This document shows, one piece after another, positions 23,353 through 35,503 of a stretch of 64,000 bases of DNA (positions within the stretch are counted from its first letter, which is position 1; every line of letters begins with the position of its first letter). Both the position numbers and the translations under genes were made by a program. Location of the stretch: assembly GCA_027943335.1 (NCBI GenBank), contig BSBK01009265.1:124001-188000 (forward strand), written 5' to 3'. The DNA is from Chamaecyparis obtusa (lineage: Eukaryota > Streptophyta > Pinopsida > Cupressales > Cupressaceae). The notes under the pieces were generated by a model, which saw only the letters and a list, made by a program, of their open reading frames with translations, was not told the DNA's origin and ran no database searches.

Positions 23353-25869
23353 ATGAGCGAGAAAATGGTAGAAATGAAGGTACCTATCAGTTCCCATCGA
23401 TTCGAGCATAGCCGCAGACATCAAAGACCTCGACAGTATAGACATCCGGTAGGTGGACCTCTGTGCCTCTCTGAAAATTCAATTTTTGCATGTTTGTAGC
23501 ATGTTTAGGTCATTTTTCATACATTTTTAATTTTGAAATTTCACATACATGAAAGCTCGTAAGACTGTCCTCCGTGACTCGTACGAATTTCCAATTTCAT
23601 TTCATTTGTCATATGAGAACCCCCCAAGACTCGTATGAGAGGGACCCAAGAGTTGTACAACATTTCGTCAAGTCCCTCCTCTGTCGTATGGGAAGCCTTA
23701 GAAACTCATATCACTATGTTTTATCGTATGATACCCTACAGAAACTCGTATGATTTTTAGTGCCAGTCTGAATTGTCGTATGGGAAGCAATGAGCTTAAA
23801 ACTCCATCTTAGGTCAAAAAATTTTATTTTCTAATTTCTTAGGCCGATTGCTGAGCTTTGAATGTACCTTCTGAGATAGTGAATTATTCAATTTCTGTAC
23901 TGTTAGCCTATTTTTCAACCAAATTACTGATAGGATTCCCTATTTCTATGCTGTGTAGGTTACATATCTCGATGTTCATGTGTGCATTTCTCATCTTGCT
24001 ACTCAGAGACTTTGTGTATCACTGTCTGACCCTATGAGGGTACATCTTGCTTCTTGCGGGTTTGAGTATCTGATCCAGTTACCCGATATTAGGGTAAACC
24101 ATGAATTGTTGACTGCCCTGATAAAGAGGTTTCATTATGAGACCTAGACTATCCACTTGCCAACTGGAGAGATCACTTTCACACCTGAGGATGTATACAA
24201 GATTCTGTGTATACCATTCCATGGTCAGTGTCCTAATTACATGAGTTCGGGGAAATCAAGTCTACTAGCATTCAGACATCTTTTCGGAGATGATACACAG
24301 CTGACTACTTCTATTTCTTGGGAGACCTTGGTACAGTGCTATGGGCAGACCCATAGACTAGAGTGCATTATTGTTGGGATGATAGGAGGCATCATTATGT
24401 CTGGCCATCAGCAGAACGGTCTATTGATGGGTTGGGCCCCGATGGTGGCATGGTTGATGGTGACTCCTAAGTTGGCTTGGGGTCAGTGTATGTTAGCACA
24501 TATGTTCTCCGAGATGCACGAGATCATGTATCAGGAGAGAAAATCATTTTCCTCTAGTGCTTTAGTTCTTCAGATATGGGCCTGGGAGCACATCTGAGTT
24601 TGTAGACCAATGTGTCAGTCATAGCGCCAGCCACAGGAGCCGGTGATTTATACTTATTCAGGTTATGCTACACAGATCCGCATGGGCCACACAGAGTACT
24701 TTAGGCAGTGTCTGGATGATATGACTTTTGTAGTATGGAGACTGTACCTTCTTATAGAGGCCTGGCCTACTGCCAAAGAGTATTTTAGTTATTTTTGTCA
24801 GAGTCGTGTATTGATTGGGTGATCCACATCTGTTATAAAGCACTTCCTTATTACCAAGGTATGGAGGCAGTATGGCATCATCCAAGATGCACCACAGGAG
24901 CACGCTGCCTATGCACGGATTCTGAGAGAGCCCGAATTAGGATGGGGCCCTCGGCTATCATATGCTCTATGTACATAGGAGTATAGTGGTATAGTCGGCA
25001 GAGACTAGGATTATAGAGTAGATGTGGTGGATGCTAGCATCACAAATGGTTTTATTGCATGGCTTGCAGAGAACCTGATATATAGGTTCTTGGATCCATC
25101 AGAGTTGATTCCTTCCATGGAGGAGGCCATGGATGTTACAGGTGCCCCAACAGGTTGAGGATAGAGGCGTGCATAGACACAGATACCCCAACCTACACCT
25201 CCTAAGCCAAGAGAAGTGGTGACACCATAGAGACCAGGTGGACATACTAGACCACCTCCTCATCTGACTAGTTCTTCAACAGGCAGACTAGCAGGTACTT
25301 CTAGGAGATACACTAGATGAGAGAGTGGCACTTTGGGTAGTGTGGGCACAGTAGATGATGTACTTGCAGCTGAGCAGGTTGTAGGTGGTGATGGTCCTGA
25401 TCCATTATAGGGTGACACTAATTTTGATTTAGGTGCTGAGGTGAGATGTCATAAGGCACAGAGAGTAGAGACCATAGAGCAGTCGGTGGTAGATACTAAG
25501 ATGTCGGTAGCCAATACCGATCCTAGTGTACCACTTACTCCATAGGAGATTGTTAGGAGACTCAAATTACAGGTCAAGAACCTGAAGGTATGAGGTGCTC
25601 ACTGGGAGGAGATATTTCTTGAGGCAGATAGACAGTAGTCTAAGCTTCATGAGGAGGATTGTAGATTACAAACAGAGGTGACACATCAGACCTCACGAGC
25701 TGCCTATTATGTTTATGCGTACTATGTTGTTGTCCCAGTTTCTCAGAGAGTTCCTATGTACTCTCAGTATATGATAGCATCAGAGGGAGCCAAGGCACCC
25801 AGAGCTGAGGTAGTACCAGAGGCATCACCACCACCTCCACCAGATGCAGAGGATCAGGAAAACAGTTGA
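23353..25869 (+). pseudogene. Antisense plant-mobile-domain (PMD) gene of element C, two exons
   Basis: Exon 1 (23353-23448, 32 open codons, basic: SRRHQRPRQYRHP) ends at GTAGGT. After a 510-bp intron, exon 2 starts at 23959 behind a pyrimidine-rich TATTTCTATGCTGTGTAG. Both junctions are phase 0. Exon 2 stays in one frame to the stop at 25869, broken only by in-frame stops. It encodes a typical PMD: GFEYLIQLPDIRVNHELLTA, then IKRFHYET, LPTGEITFTPEDVYKIL, a long open core to LQIWAWEHI, then GYATQIRMGHTEYF. The C-terminus has YYVVVPVSQRVPMYSQ, as in B, and a Pro-rich end. PMD ORFs in this antisense position are known in Tat elements. What the protein does for the element is not known. Confidence 0.85.
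23540..23790 (+). repeat. TCGTATG motif array in the intron of the C antisense gene
   Basis: Within the intron, variants of ACTCGTATGA and GTCGTATGGGAAG recur about ten times at irregular spacing. The same motif fills parts of the C leader (44060-44285 and 45600-45815), in the same strand orientation. It is not seen in B. Confidence 0.7.
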
Positions 25870-27560
25870 TCTGTCATGATATGTTCTGATATTTTTGCTC
25901 ATTTGATTTTGATACTATTATGACTTCTGATAGCTCACATGAGCTCATTCTTTTGTACACTATGCTAGTAGTGCACCCCTGACTAGTTCGAGTTTATGAT
26001 ATGAGATCAAGATTTTTGGTTGTGACTTCATGTGTACTTGTCATGTTTTTTATTTATGATGATATCATGTGATGTAAATGCCATGAGTAGAGTAGAATGT
26101 ATGTATGGATTTATGCAATGCAATGGTTTCTTTCAAATGTATGAATGTTATGCAAATGTGATTGATTATGGAAAGTGTATGTATGGAAATGTATGTAATG
26201 CAATAGATGGAATGAATGATTATGAATATGTAATGTAAATGAAATGATACAAATGATATGTTTTGCAGGTATTGATGAAGACAAGTACTCAGTCTTATGT
26301 CAAAAAGGATATTTAACCTAGGATGGTGACTACTTGTGGTTCTATGAGGAAACCTTTGTGTGAGATTCAGCTCTTCATTTTCAGTTTAAGTATAGTTTAG
26401 AAGAATTGTTAAAAGTTTCAAGCAATTTGTGAGATCATGCAATCATGCAAAGTGCAAAATGAAATTCAAAATGAGATGCAAACCTAAGACCTAGGACCTA
26501 GTCACTGATCATGTGTCGATTTGTTATCATCATTGAACTTTTAGGTAACTAGATAAATCAATAAAACATCCACTAGTTAGGAAACTATGAATATATGAAT
26601 ATTGATTTGTATGGGCAAGAATCAATACAAAGCCCACTGGCTAGGCAACCATGGACATATGAATATTGATTTTATTTTCAGAATGTCAGATTAGATATAA
26701 GAACCAAGGCATAAATGCCAAGTTGACCTGAATATCATGTCCATTTTGATATAGCAATTTGTATAAGCATCAAAACATAGACGTCGTGATGACCAGAATA
26801 TGCCTTGCATTAAAAATACACCAAGCAGATAAGAGATTAGTCTAAATCTAGTGTGAATTACCCGTAGTGACCCTTTATCGTTCACATCCTTAGGTAAGAT
26901 CCTGTTTCACAGTAGGAGCAAGAACTTTTCTCAAAAAGACAATAGTTAGATCAAACTTCTTTGAATTTTCCAGGTATCACTGGTCGAGGTATGCATGGCC
27001 ATCCAATACGAGATAGAGGCTCTTATAGACGGACACCATTTCAATCCAAAATTTCCAAAGTTGTTAGATTTTCACATACAAGCAAAAAACAAAGAAAAGA
27101 TTATGTCCCCAATCATCACTCTCTAAATCCTATAAAGGACATCATCGAAGAGCTCGAAAGGACACAATATGCAAAAATCTCAATGTGAATTAGTAAGCAT
27201 ACAAGGAGATAAAAGAATGTAAAAGCATAGATTATTTTCATTTTTGGTAATGTTTTATTGTTTGTTGTAGATTCAAAATCCTTTCTAGAGAGGAGATTGA
27301 CTGACTGACTTGGATGAAGCTTCAAAGGACCCTGACTGGATATGACACATCTAAAATACTGAGGACTGTAGGATATGACTTTGATTGCCCCCAAGTGTTA
27401 GGTATTGATAGGATACAGACGCTTGAGTCGATTGGTTCATAGATCGACTTTATTGAAAACAGGAATGCAGAAACAAACCGAGAGATATGTACAAACTAAA
27501 GCAAGACTAAAAGTTGGGAAAGACCAAGATTGTGCTGATAGATGGAGCATTTTGAACAAG
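25870..27560. other. Element C 3' region between antisense gene and integrase
   Basis: The first part (26040-26240) is rich in ATGTATG/ATGCAATG words. The rest has only short frames of no known family. It corresponds in position to 16772-18449 of element B. Confidence 0.5.
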
Positions 27561-27753
27561 TGGTGCCTGTTTGCCTTGTTTTCACCATCTTGGTAGAGAT
27601 TCTATTTTTGCTACCAAGGCACCTATTTCCAAGTTTTCACCAAGGCACTTTTTCTTTTTCTCATTTTTTTATATTTTTTATTTTTTCAATATTTTTGATA
27701 TTTTTTCATTTTTTTGTGAATCATCAAGGTGCCTATTTGCTAGGTTTTCACCA
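27561..27753 (-). other. Three A4-bulge hairpins after integrase of C
   Basis: Sites at 27561-27587, 27615-27643 and 27725-27753 fold on the - strand with an outer GGTG stem, an AAAA bulge, an inner stem and a loop of GCAAA or GAAA. The last has CCTA/TAGG and GGTG/CACC, plus flanking CATC/GATG. In the second, GGTG pairs with TGCC only by allowing wobbles. The first keeps only the outer stem. T-rich DNA separates them. Confidence 0.55.
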
Positions 27754-27824
27754 GGATGATTATTTTTTAAGGACTTTTTCTAATTTTTATGATTTTTTTA
27801 GGACATTTTTTAATACTGAATGCC

Positions 27825-29160
27825 TTAGGCATAGAACTTCTTCAGATGGAGAACATTGATTGGTTCTCGGAGCTGTTCTCCTTCAATCATTGAGAGTTGA
27901 TAGGCTCTAGAGCTAAAAGTAGCAGTGATAAAAAAAGGGACCCAGCCAGTTGGGTTCAAACTTCCCCTTGCGCTCTCTATGTGAATCATTTTTAGGATTC
28001 TCTCTCAAGACTAGATCGCCAACCTGAAATTTTTTGTGTCTGACTTTCTTGTTGTAACCTCTAGACATTCTTTTCTGATATACTCTGAGATGATCATACG
28101 CTGCTTGTCTGTGCTCATCTAGTAGTTCAAGTTCTTGCAACCTAGACACTTTGTAGTCATCATCAGTTACTAGACCACGCATTTTGATTCTCAATGATGG
28201 GATTTCAACCTCAATAGGCAGTACCGCTTCAGACCCATAAACTAAAGCGAAAGGTGTAGCCCTAGTGGGCATTTTGATACTTGTTCTCTAGGCCCAGAGA
28301 GCTGGATTGATCATGAAATGCTAATCTCTTCATGTTTTATTAACTGTACGATGCAAGATTTTCAATAGATTCTTGTTAGAAGCCTCTACTTGTCAATTCC
28401 CTTGAGGATAGTAGATAGATGACCAATGTTGTGTAATCTTGAATTTAGTACATAAATCATCTAGATCTTTGTTTTTGAATTGTCCACCATTATCTGTGAC
28501 TATAGAATGTGGAATACCATACCGACATATGATGTAGTTCAAGATGAACATAGATATTTGTTTTCCAGTTGCTTGTGTCAAAGGGACTACTTCTACCCAT
28601 TTTGTGAAATAATTTGTAGCTGTGATTATATGGGTATGCCCATTAGATGAATGAGGATGTATGGATCCTATAAGATCAAATGCCCATTGGTGAAAAGGCC
28701 ATTGTATAGTAAAGGGAATTAGATCTCTCCTTGGAGCATGAATTAAATTACCATGCACATGGCACTTTTGACAGTTCTTAGCAAACTTGATAGACTCTTT
28801 CTCCATTTCCAACCAATAGTACCCAGCCCTAATAAGTTTTCAGGCTAGTGTTAAACCGTTCGAGTGTGACCCACAAATACCATCATGGACTTCCTCTAAC
28901 GCATGTTGAGACTCTTCCCATTCTAAACATCTAAGTAGCGTACCATCTAGACCTCTTTTGTACAAATCATGACCAATGATGATATATTGAGATGCATTTT
29001 GGATAAGGTATCTCTTTTCATGGCGGTTAAAGGTATCGAGAATGATTTGGTCTTTGAGATAGGAGAATAGGTTTTTATATCTGGATGAATCATGACCAAC
29101 AAATGTGCAAATCATGCAGATTTTAGGGGAATCATATGCAAGATAAGATAGCGCTTCCAT
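27825..29160 (-). pseudogene. Integrase of element C (decayed)
   Basis: The order is as in Ty3/gypsy. The zinc-binding region has HDGICGSHSNGLTLA then KNCQKCHVHGN. The core has WAFDLIGS (first Asp), IVTDNGGQFKNKDL (second Asp) and a QVEASNK segment (Glu) after a TGA. The C-terminal domain has GKFEPNWLGPF. A one-base T insertion then shifts the frame, after which REPINVLHLKKFYA and a TAA at 27825-27827 close the protein. All three catalytic residues are visible. No chromodomain follows, which separates it from chromoviruses. Confidence 0.9.
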
Positions 29161-29178
29161 CAGGAACTCATAGCATAG

Positions 29179-29590
29179 CTAATGTTCAAGCTGTTGTAAT
29201 AAAGTAGATAATGTTGCCATTGCATCGGCAGCCTCGTTCTCTATTCTACGAATTTTCTCAAATGTGATAGATATGAAATATTTCTTTAGATCATCTACCA
29301 TTCTTTTGTATGGAATGAGCTTTTCATATTTCATTTGGTACGCATCATTGACTTGATGGATAACAAGTTGTGAGTCTCCATGAATATGTAGTTTTGTTAC
29401 TGTCCACTCAATTGCTATTTTCATGCCATTAAGAAGGGCTTCATATTCAGCAATATTGTTTGTACAAGGAAATTTGATTCTGAATGCCTTAGGAATGGAG
29501 TATCCTTGAGGAGTGATAAACAAGATGCCTGCTCCAGATCCATTCTATGTATAGGAGCCATCAAAGAACAATTTCCATTCTCTAGAAGAA
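29179..29590 (-). pseudogene. Second (archaeal-type) RNase H of element C
   Basis: The four catalytic acids expected of this fold are visible: Asp in WKLFFDGSYT, Glu in NIAEYEALLNGM, Asp in HGDSQLVIHQVN and Asp in NEAADAMATL. One TAG follows DGSYT. Placement between the first RNase H and integrase is the Tat arrangement. It would degrade RNA of the RNA:DNA hybrid during reverse transcription. Confidence 0.88.
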
Positions 29591-30186
29591 AGATTCATGA
29601 TAGAAGAATTTGGAAATTCCATTTGCATTGGTGTGTCATCGAACAAAGGTGCATCTGCTAACTGATCAGCAATAACTTGGCCTTTAATAGATTTTCTTTC
29701 AACATATTCAATGTCAAATTCACTTAAGAGCATGACCCATTTGGCTAATCTACCCGTGAGGGAAGCTTTGCTTAGTAGGTACTTTCATGGATCAATATTA
29801 GCTACAAAATGTGTGGTATGAGCCAACATATAATGTCTCAGTTTCTATGACGCAAAGATCACAGCTAGACAAGCCTTTTCAATCATAGAATAGTTCTTTT
29901 CATATGCCACCAATGTTCTACTGATATAGTATATAGCTCTTTCCTTCTTGTTCTCATCATGTTGTGCAAGCAATGCCCCCAATGATGTATCTGTAGCGGA
30001 GACATATAAGATCAAAGGCTTCCCTTGAATAGGAGGCATCAAGATAGGAGGATTTGATAGATATTTCTTGATATGATTAAATTTATTTTCACATGCCTCA
30101 TTCCATGCAAAGATCACACCTTTATGTAATGTCTTTGTAAAAGGCTGTGATATATCCACAAGCTATGATATGAAACGTCTGATAGA
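29591..30186 (-). pseudogene. First RNase H of element C
   Basis: Contains LILYVSATDTSLGALLAQHD, then AIYYISRTLVAYEKNYSMIE and a LTGRLAKWVMLLSEFDIEYV segment. The catalytic TDAS motif of gypsy RNase H is replaced by VSAT, so the first acid is missing, as is usual for the first RNase H of dual-RNase-H elements. Three stops interrupt it. Confidence 0.85.
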
Positions 30187-31089
30187 TTATACTCTCCCTT
30201 GTAATGTTCTCATTTGACTAATATTATTTGGGGGTTTCATCTCCATTATAGCCTTTACTTTAGTTGGATCAACTTCAATGCCCTTCTTCGAAACTATGTA
30301 TCCTAAGAGCTTTCCAAAAGTGACACCAAAAGCACACTTCTTAGGATTTAGTCTGAGACTAAATTTTTCCATTCTGTCTAGTATCTTCCTCAAGTCATTT
30401 AGATGTTCAGTTCTAATCATAGATTTTTCTAAAGTATCATCAACATAATCCTCCATAGTTCGATGCATCATGTCATGAAAAATAGATGTCATAGCTCTCT
30501 GATATGTAGCACCAGCATTTTTAAGCCCAAGTGGCATGACATTCCAACAGAAGGTACCCCATGCACATGTAAAATTAGTTTTCTCTTGATCTTCTGGAGC
30601 AATTTTTATTTGATTATATCCAGAAAAACTATCCATTAAAGAATACATCTCAAAGCCCGCAGTCATGTCCACTATCATATCAATGTTAGGTAGTGGAAAA
30701 TCATCCTTAGGGCATGCCTTATTTACATCTCTAAAGTTTGTGCACACTCTAATTGATTTATCTGGTTTAGAAATAGGTACAATATTTGAAATCCATTCAG
30801 CATAGTCAATAACATGGATGAATCTCGCTTTTAGTAGTTTCTCTAATTTAGCTTTGACCAAGAGTGCAACATGTGGATGCATCTTTCTTAATTTTTGTTT
30901 AACAGGTTTTACTCCAAGAGAAATAGATAAATGATGCATTATAAGATCAGGATCCAACCCTGGCATATCTGAATATTTCCATGCAAAGTTGATCTTCTTT
31001 TCTGTTAGGAATGTAGTAAATTTTCTCTTTTCTTCTTCTGATAAGGATTGTGCTACATGGATCAACTGCGGTTCCTCTGTTGTTCCCAA
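30187..31089 (-). pseudogene. Reverse transcriptase of element C
   Basis: A 300-codon open frame covers most of RT: WISNIVPISKPDKSIRVCTN, RDVNKACPKDDFPLPNID, SLMDSFSGYNQIKI, VMPLGLKNAGATYQRAM and the catalytic YVDD box in MEDYVDDTLEKS. This is the best preserved coding segment of the window. The GRV-stop at the end lies where Gln is expected in GRxQ. Confidence 0.95.
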
Positions 31090-31131
31090 GTTGATAGATT
31101 GAGTGGGCTCAATTAGAACTGGAGATCTATC

Positions 31132-32626
31132 TTATAAATGACTTGGAAGGACATCAAATATCTCATCCTTAGGTGCCTCAGAGAGGTTTTCACCTTTAGA
31201 TACGTCTTTTATTTTTACTTTTGTAGGTTTTGAGACTGCCACAAAGTGGTTTTCAACCTTAGAACTCCCTTTCTTTTTATTTTTATTCTTATTTTTCTGA
31301 CTAAGATACTTGATGTCTGACTCCATCATGCTAATGCTTGGTTCACTGATGGAAGTCCACATAGGCTCAACTGCATTAAGGTAGCAAGCAAGGGCATAGT
31401 CATTTGGAAAAGTATAGATACCTTGGCTCAGATTTGTAGAGGTTTGGTCAAGAAGTTCAGGATGTTGGATAGTCAAAGTGGTGAAAGATTGGGAAATAGT
31501 GTTTACGGATATGGATCTTTCATCATTGGTCCTAACCCGACGCTTGAGTTCAAAGGTGATATTACAACTTAAGATGTTCAATTCATGAATAGGCTCAATG
31601 TCATTGTGTGAGTCCACTTCAGCCATCGGTGGATCAGACTTGATAAGTTCATCATTTAGCTCTAGACTTACTTTGGGATTAGGTGCATATTGGTGAATAA
31701 CATCAACATGTTTCTCTGTAATAAGCTCATCTTTTTCTAGAATGGCTCCGCATTCATAGTCATTATATTCTTCATCTATACCTCTAGGAAATCTAAGAAC
31801 ATGAGTAAAGTCAGGATGAATACCCCAAGAAGGGTTACCCTCATATTCTGATTTGAATTCATACTCATGGGAATCTGTCTCATAATAACTACCACCTTCC
31901 TCTTTGTTTGTTTGATTGTCTTCAAGATTAGCTGGTTCTTGTGGTGCAACTATCTCTTGCTCTATAGTAGGTTCTTGTGTTTCTACTACATTAATTCTTC
32001 TTATTGGATCATCTTTAACTTCAAGGAGGTCTTTTATCTCTTTAGTAAAATGCTCATAAGGAATGAGATCTTCAATGGTGTCTGAATCATCACTATCAGA
32101 TTGTTTTGTTGTTTCTGTCTTTAGTTGATTTGTTGTGGATGGCTCAATCTGTTCTAAGACATGTGGGGAGTTCTTGCTAAGACAAAAAGGATTCTTCTTA
32201 TATCCTAGACCTGTTGTATTCTTGTTTTCTTGGCCACGATGGTCAAGAGGTGATAGAAGACCTTAGAGGTCCTTTTCTAGCATATCCCATTTTTGTGATC
32301 AATTTATCCCCTAGGCCATATGACTTAGAAGGGATCTTAGGTGTTCCAACGTCATAGTTTTTAACAACTTGAGATTCAGGTTCATCTTTGTATAGCCATA
32401 TGAGCACAGCTACATCCTCTTCAAACTCTTGTTTAGATACTTGTTCTACAATAAAATTTCCTTTATATGCTTCCAAAGGTTCTTTAGACTCCTTTTTAGA
32501 CCATTTTAGAGTTTGTCCATAAGACTTAGGCGAGATAGGGAGAGATGTCAAAGAGAGGACCGGCTCTATAGTATATTCTCCCATACCATTTTCTTTGATT
32601 TTAACCTCTTTAGCAATGTCTTCCAT
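31132..32626 (-). pseudogene. Protease-RT linker of element C with G-patch-like motif
   Basis: The long hydrophilic linker has LITKMGYARKGPL (near 32264-32302), which resembles a damaged G-patch; the matching place in B reads ETGYPQGRGLGS. Closer to RT it has SKGENLSEAPKDE, whose codons also form the A4-bulge hairpin (31171-31194). The order PR then G-patch recalls betaretroviral proteases. A role in Tat elements is not known to me. The middle (~31640-32240) is frameshifted. Confidence 0.6.
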
Positions 32627-32646
32627 CTTGGATGTTGAAGCAATGT

Positions 32647-33099
32647 CTAGCTGCTTAGTGGAAGTTCTCTGTTATTAGGAACAAGTTTATCAGCACTCTC
32701 TTTCAATGCATTGCAAGTTATATATAGATCAGCTGGAATCATCACTTCTACTCCTTCATAAGGAAATTTCAAACATTGATGATATGTATAAGGAATAGCT
32801 TTCATCTCATGTATCCAGGGTCTTCCTAGAAGGATGTTGTAAGCCAAAGGTAGATCAAGAACTTGGCATATAGTATCTCTGATAACTAGACCCGCTCTGA
32901 TAGGTAAGATGATTGTTCCTTTGGAAGACCTTTCTTGCTCATCATATACATTGATATTTATCTTCTTTCTAGGATCAATGGCCATTTCTAAGAATCCCAA
33001 TTATGTAATCAAGATGAAAGAACAAATGTTTAAGCCAGCACCCCCATCTATCAACACACGTTTGACGCAACGGTTTTGGATCAAGACTTCAATATGCAA
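32647..33099 (-). pseudogene. Aspartic protease of element C
   Basis: The N-terminal part is KRVLIDGGAGLNIC, the position of the DSGA/DTGA active site (here DGGA). After one TAA comes VLDLPLAYNILLGRPWIHEM, the typical second half of plant Ty3/gypsy proteases (ILGRPWL-like). It would cleave the Gag-Pol polyprotein. Confidence 0.85.
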
Positions 33100-35276
33100 G
33101 GGCTGATTATTCGGATGACTCAAGGAGTTATCATCTTCCTCTGAAAAGGAAATATACTGTGAAGATGTAAGGTGACCAACCATAGTCTGGAATCCATCTA
33201 AATCAAGGTTATCAGGAACATTGGATCTGAGAAAAGCTTTGTCTAGAATGGCTCTATGAGCTGGAGATATCTGAAGCAACTCGAACATTGAGATTTTTGC
33301 ATTTTTGTGTTGGAGTTGTTGAACAATACTATAGGAAGTAGGCCTTGGGTCTTTAGGATTTGAAGATTTAGATGTAGCCTTTTGTTTAGAAGTAGATGAA
33401 AGATTGAAAGGCACCTTAGGGACATTGGATGAATTTGATATTTGTCCTTGTAGGTGTGCCTGAGCTTGTGATCGAGTAACTGCATTAGCTGATTGATTTT
33501 CTCTATCTTTTCTTACAATTGTGATGACATTACAATGCTCAAATAGGCATGGTTCAACCATATTGATGACAGCATTATTTCCAGAGTAGGCATAATTGAC
33601 TTTAGCACCCATATTAGGCTGAGAAGAAGAATCTTCTTTACCATGTCTAGGAAATGGTTCGGTGAATGTTGTATGATCATTATTGCTCTTATGATTGTCA
33701 ATCGTGATTTCTCCATTATCAATTTTGTCTTGTATGATGTGCTTCAAGTGAATGCAATTATTAGTCTTGTGTCCTTTATTGCGATGGAATTCACAGAAAT
33801 CATTCTTTCTCCACCATTTCGGTTTAGGTTCAGGATCAAAGAATTTTATCTCAGGCAAGTAGATGATGTTGTTGGCCAATACAGTTTTCATGGCAGATTC
33901 CAAGGATTCTCCAAGAGGAGTGAATTTGCGATTAGGATCTATAGCCCAAGGTTTGTAATCAGATGACTTTTTGTTGGACTCTGTAACTTTAGCTTCAGAA
34001 GCTTTGATAGCTTGGGTACCAATGGTGAGATTGAAAGCAAGTGCCTTAGATGGGGCACGAATATTATCAAAAACACCATCTATGACAACACCTTTATTCT
34101 TGTTCCAATTTTTGTTCTTGCCCTTGGAACTAGATCCAGATTCATACTTGTCCTTTTGAAGTGTGATGTCTCCTTTTTCACAAGTACTTTCTCAATTTTG
34201 ATTGCATTATCTACCACCTTATCAAAAGATGTATGATTTTGCATTTGTAAAGGGTAGTTCATTTCTAGAACAAGATTATTGATGAAGATTTCCAGCTTCT
34301 CAGTTTCTGGAATGGGTCTAGCATATAGAGAAAATTTCTTCCTCCATCTCTTGAGAAATATTAGGAATGGTTCACCCAGATATTATTTCAGATTGCAAAT
34401 GTCGATCATGGTGACCGGATGTTGAATATTGTAGGAGTATTGTCGATAAAATAGTTTGATTAACTCCTCAAAAGTTTTGATAGTGGGATGCATTCTAGAG
34501 AACCAATGAATGGATGACCCTCCCAGAGATTGAGGGAAAAGATGCATTAAGTAAGTTGGTTTGTGCATGAACTCCATAGACTGAGTACAGAATTCTTTGA
34601 CATGATCTTGAGGATCAAATTTTCCATCATACTTATCATATTTAGGCATCTCCACTCTTTTAGGGAATGGCGGCATGTACAAGTCTTTATCAAATGGAAA
34701 AGGGAATAGAGCCTCCATGGAGAACTCCTTACGTTCCTTTTCTTTTTCTAGTTTGTTAAGTTTGACTTGCATGGCATGCATCTATTTCATCATAGCTATG
34801 ATTGGAGTTTCTTCCTCATGTGTAATGATATCTTCAACATTAAAGTTGGAAGAAAGTTTAGCTCCTTCATGAGCTAACTCTAGAAAATATGCTTCTCTAT
34901 CTTCTTTCAAGAAATGCCTCATCATTTTCTTGAAGTCATCATCATTTTGATATCGAGCAATTTCAGAAGGTGTAGGTTCTTGATCCACACCATGTTGAGA
35001 ATGAGGTCCTTGAGACTCATGTTGTGTTCCTCCATGAGACATGTTATGAGTTTTAGGACTCCCTAGGATAGTGTGAGGATAAGTTTGTTGATTACCTCCG
35101 TAAGTTGATGGAGGGGGTATATAACCAGTTTTTAATCAAAGATTGCCAAGACCGTCATCTTTGTAAAGACCTGAATTGTAGATTTCATCAAAGGTTGGAC
35201 CCATGTGAGTAGACAGAGGTAAGTTATTGAGTGCTTCTCCAGATTTCTTATGTGAGGAAGCTCTAGTTTCCACCAT
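33100..35276 (-). pseudogene. Gag of element C
   Basis: The start at 35276 (MVETRASSHKKSGEALNN) opens a frame that runs through a Gln-rich N-terminus to the capsid-like core: YDGKFDPQDHVKEF, LFPQSLGGSSIHWF, then FEELIKLFYRQYSYNIQHP. Stops interrupt it near 35137, 34782 and 34383. A frameshift near 34170 leads to the nucleocapsid part with CEFHRNKGHKTNNC, a Tat/Athila-type variant zinc knuckle. It packages the element RNA into particles. Confidence 0.88.
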
Positions 35277-35503
35277 TAACCTTGGGTGAAGGAAGAAAGC
35301 AAGATGAAGACAACTAAAGAATGATCTGATTCAAGAAGATCGAATGATGCAACTTTGTCAAGATTGAATTGATTGAAGATTAGATCAGACATAAATGAAG
35401 GATATTGTGCCACAGTAGTGTGGGTAGATGCCCAACAGATGGCAGGCACAAGCTCACAACACTTAGCCATTTTAGTAAGAAGATTGAATTTGAAGATAAT
35501 TTT

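Noticed and set aside
27825..27912. A chromodomain after integrase of C
   Set aside because: The readable end after the frameshift is the short HLKKFYA-type tail; no chromodomain aromatic cage follows before the stop.
31867..34236. Plus-strand frames of 60-107 codons in the C gag-linker region
   Set aside because: They are shadows of the - strand gag, protease and linker frames and have no recognisable domain.
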